Assembly (NCBI GenBank): GCA_023101725.1
Contig: JALJCO010007095.1
Coordinates: 124,001-188,000, forward strand
DNA: 64,000 nt
From: Atherinomorus stipes
Taxonomy: Eukaryota; Chordata; Actinopteri; Atheriniformes; Atherinidae
Reading direction: 5' to 3'
Shown here: positions 63,137 to 64,000 of the stretch, in pieces
Position numbering within the stretch: position 1 is the stretch's first letter
How the letters are laid out: every line of letters starts with the position of its first letter
Position numbers and translations under genes: made by a program
Notes under the pieces: model-generated
What the model saw: the letters and a program-made list of their open reading frames with translations, nothing else
Database searches by the model: none
Told to the model about the DNA's origin: nothing

Positions 63137-64000
63137 AAACAAACAGACAACATACAGTAGTGAACTGCTTTGTCCATTTCTTCAACTAAAAAGTCAAGAG
63201 CAGCTACTCGGGCTGGAGCGTCCAGAGAGCAGCACCATACAGCTTCACTTCTAGAAACATAAACACTGATGTCAGACTGAACACTGGAGTAAACATTCAT
63301 GCTAGGTAAGGTAGCTACAGCAGCTAGGAAGCACAAGGAGCAGAACTTGAACTATGTTTCTTGTGTATTTGTGAAAAAATTTCACTCATCCGATGAGTCA
63401 CGCTGCTTGGCACTGCTCATCGAGCTCCCGTGCCGTAGCTACTGTAACCTTTCCAGGACAACTGTTAACTCCACTGTGACTGCCGCACAGAAACACTCTT
63501 GCCTTCTTATTTTGGACATGAGTGAAACTCTGCAGTTGGAATTATTAAGATCAGACATGCAGAAGTAATGAATGTTTCTTTTTCAGCGGATCGCGGGCAG
63601 ATCTCTGCCTGCCCAACAGCGCTCACTTTGGGCATGGCTAAGCCTCGTCCTACTGGTATACCACAGCTTCTCCTGATGAAGAGAATTAGAGGAAAACCAT
63701 CTAATCCTCCTTATTTATGATGTCTCTGATAGTGCTTGAGCCTTACATGTTGGTGGACCATCACTTGTCCTTTTTGTATTTTTGTGAAAAGATTTTTATT
63801 GTTATGTTTATTACCGGCGGTAATTAGCGGTAATTTACTGCTCTGACAAGGGGTGACAATAATCGTCTGTGACCCGCCCCCTTCTAGGCTAACAGCTACT
63901 GTAGATCCTGTACAGCCGGCACAAACGCAGTGCGAAGGGGAGAAAGAGTTTAGGAATCTTGTACCTTCTTTGGTGGATTTGATTTGAGGAGACAAGGTGC
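62916..64000. other. Repeat-like terminal stretch with (TA)n tract
   Basis: A (TA)n tract of about 26 units lies at 63085-63137. A 92-codon minus-strand frame at 63058-63336 has a protein-like composition (for example ARVAALDFLVEEMDKAVHY) but no family was recognised. It could be a transposon remnant or the start of a gene beyond the window. Confidence 0.35.

Noticed and set aside
1..64000. CRISPR arrays, tRNA and rRNA genes, telomere repeats
   Set aside because: I looked for regularly spaced repeats, tRNA box-like sequences and TTAGGG arrays and saw none that hold up. The genome is clearly a vertebrate one, so CRISPR would not be expected.

Overview
The window looks like nuclear DNA from a ray-finned fish, probably a spiny-rayed teleost. 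It holds vertebrate multi-exon genes with fairly short introns, GT-AG splice sites, AATAAA signals and many microsatellites. It also carries teleost-style DNA transposons: Tc1-like, hAT-like and TTAA-target elements. There are no bacterial operons, no CRISPR array, and I recognised no tRNA or rRNA gene. The species cannot be named from the sequence alone.

Three protein-coding genes could be assembled exon by exon with intact reading frames. (1) An SLC7-family amino-acid transporter light chain of the y+LAT type (slc7a7/slc7a6-like, 490 aa) lies on the minus strand. It has 11 coding exons at 17848-27937, a 5' UTR exon ending at 30931 and a 3' UTR that probably runs down to about 15,995. (2) stmn2 (SCG10, stathmin-2, 180 aa) lies on the plus strand with five coding exons at 33539-41426 and a 3' UTR to about 43,160. 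(3) hey1 (Notch-effector bHLH-Orange repressor, 333 aa) lies on the minus strand with five exons at 46503-48119. From what I remember of human chromosome 8q21, stmn2 and hey1 are neighbours there too, which supports both calls. stmn2 and hey1 are convergent. stmn2 and the transporter are divergent, with about 2.5 kb between their 5' ends.

Region by region: 1-3 kb is a nest of DNA transposons, one inside another inside a third. 3-14.6 kb has no gene I can support and includes a stretch at about 7.25-7.81 kb that looks like an assembly artefact. 14.6-14.7 kb may hold one unrecognised minus-strand exon. 16-31 kb is the transporter gene, whose sixth coding intron carries a decayed Tc1-like element. 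31-33.4 kb is a short intergenic spacer with a hairpin-forming microsatellite. 33.4-43.2 kb is stmn2. 46.3-48.3 kb is hey1 and its promoter, with RBPJ-type sites. 48.3-60.6 kb is mostly gene-free flanking DNA with a CpG-rich block at about 49.4-49.7 kb that has another RBPJ-type site. 60.6-62.1 kb is a TTAA-flanked element carrying a second copy of the repeat seen at 1-3 kb. 62.1-64 kb is repeat-like sequence.

The three genes do not form a pathway. One is a membrane transporter subunit, one a neuronal tubulin regulator and one a developmental transcription repressor. I saw nothing I would call a new biological system. The points most worth checking are the RBPJ-site arrangement around hey1, a NAGNAG splice acceptor and a lost phosphosite in stmn2, a gate-residue change in the transporter, the nested transposons, and three stretches with homopolymer artefact signatures.
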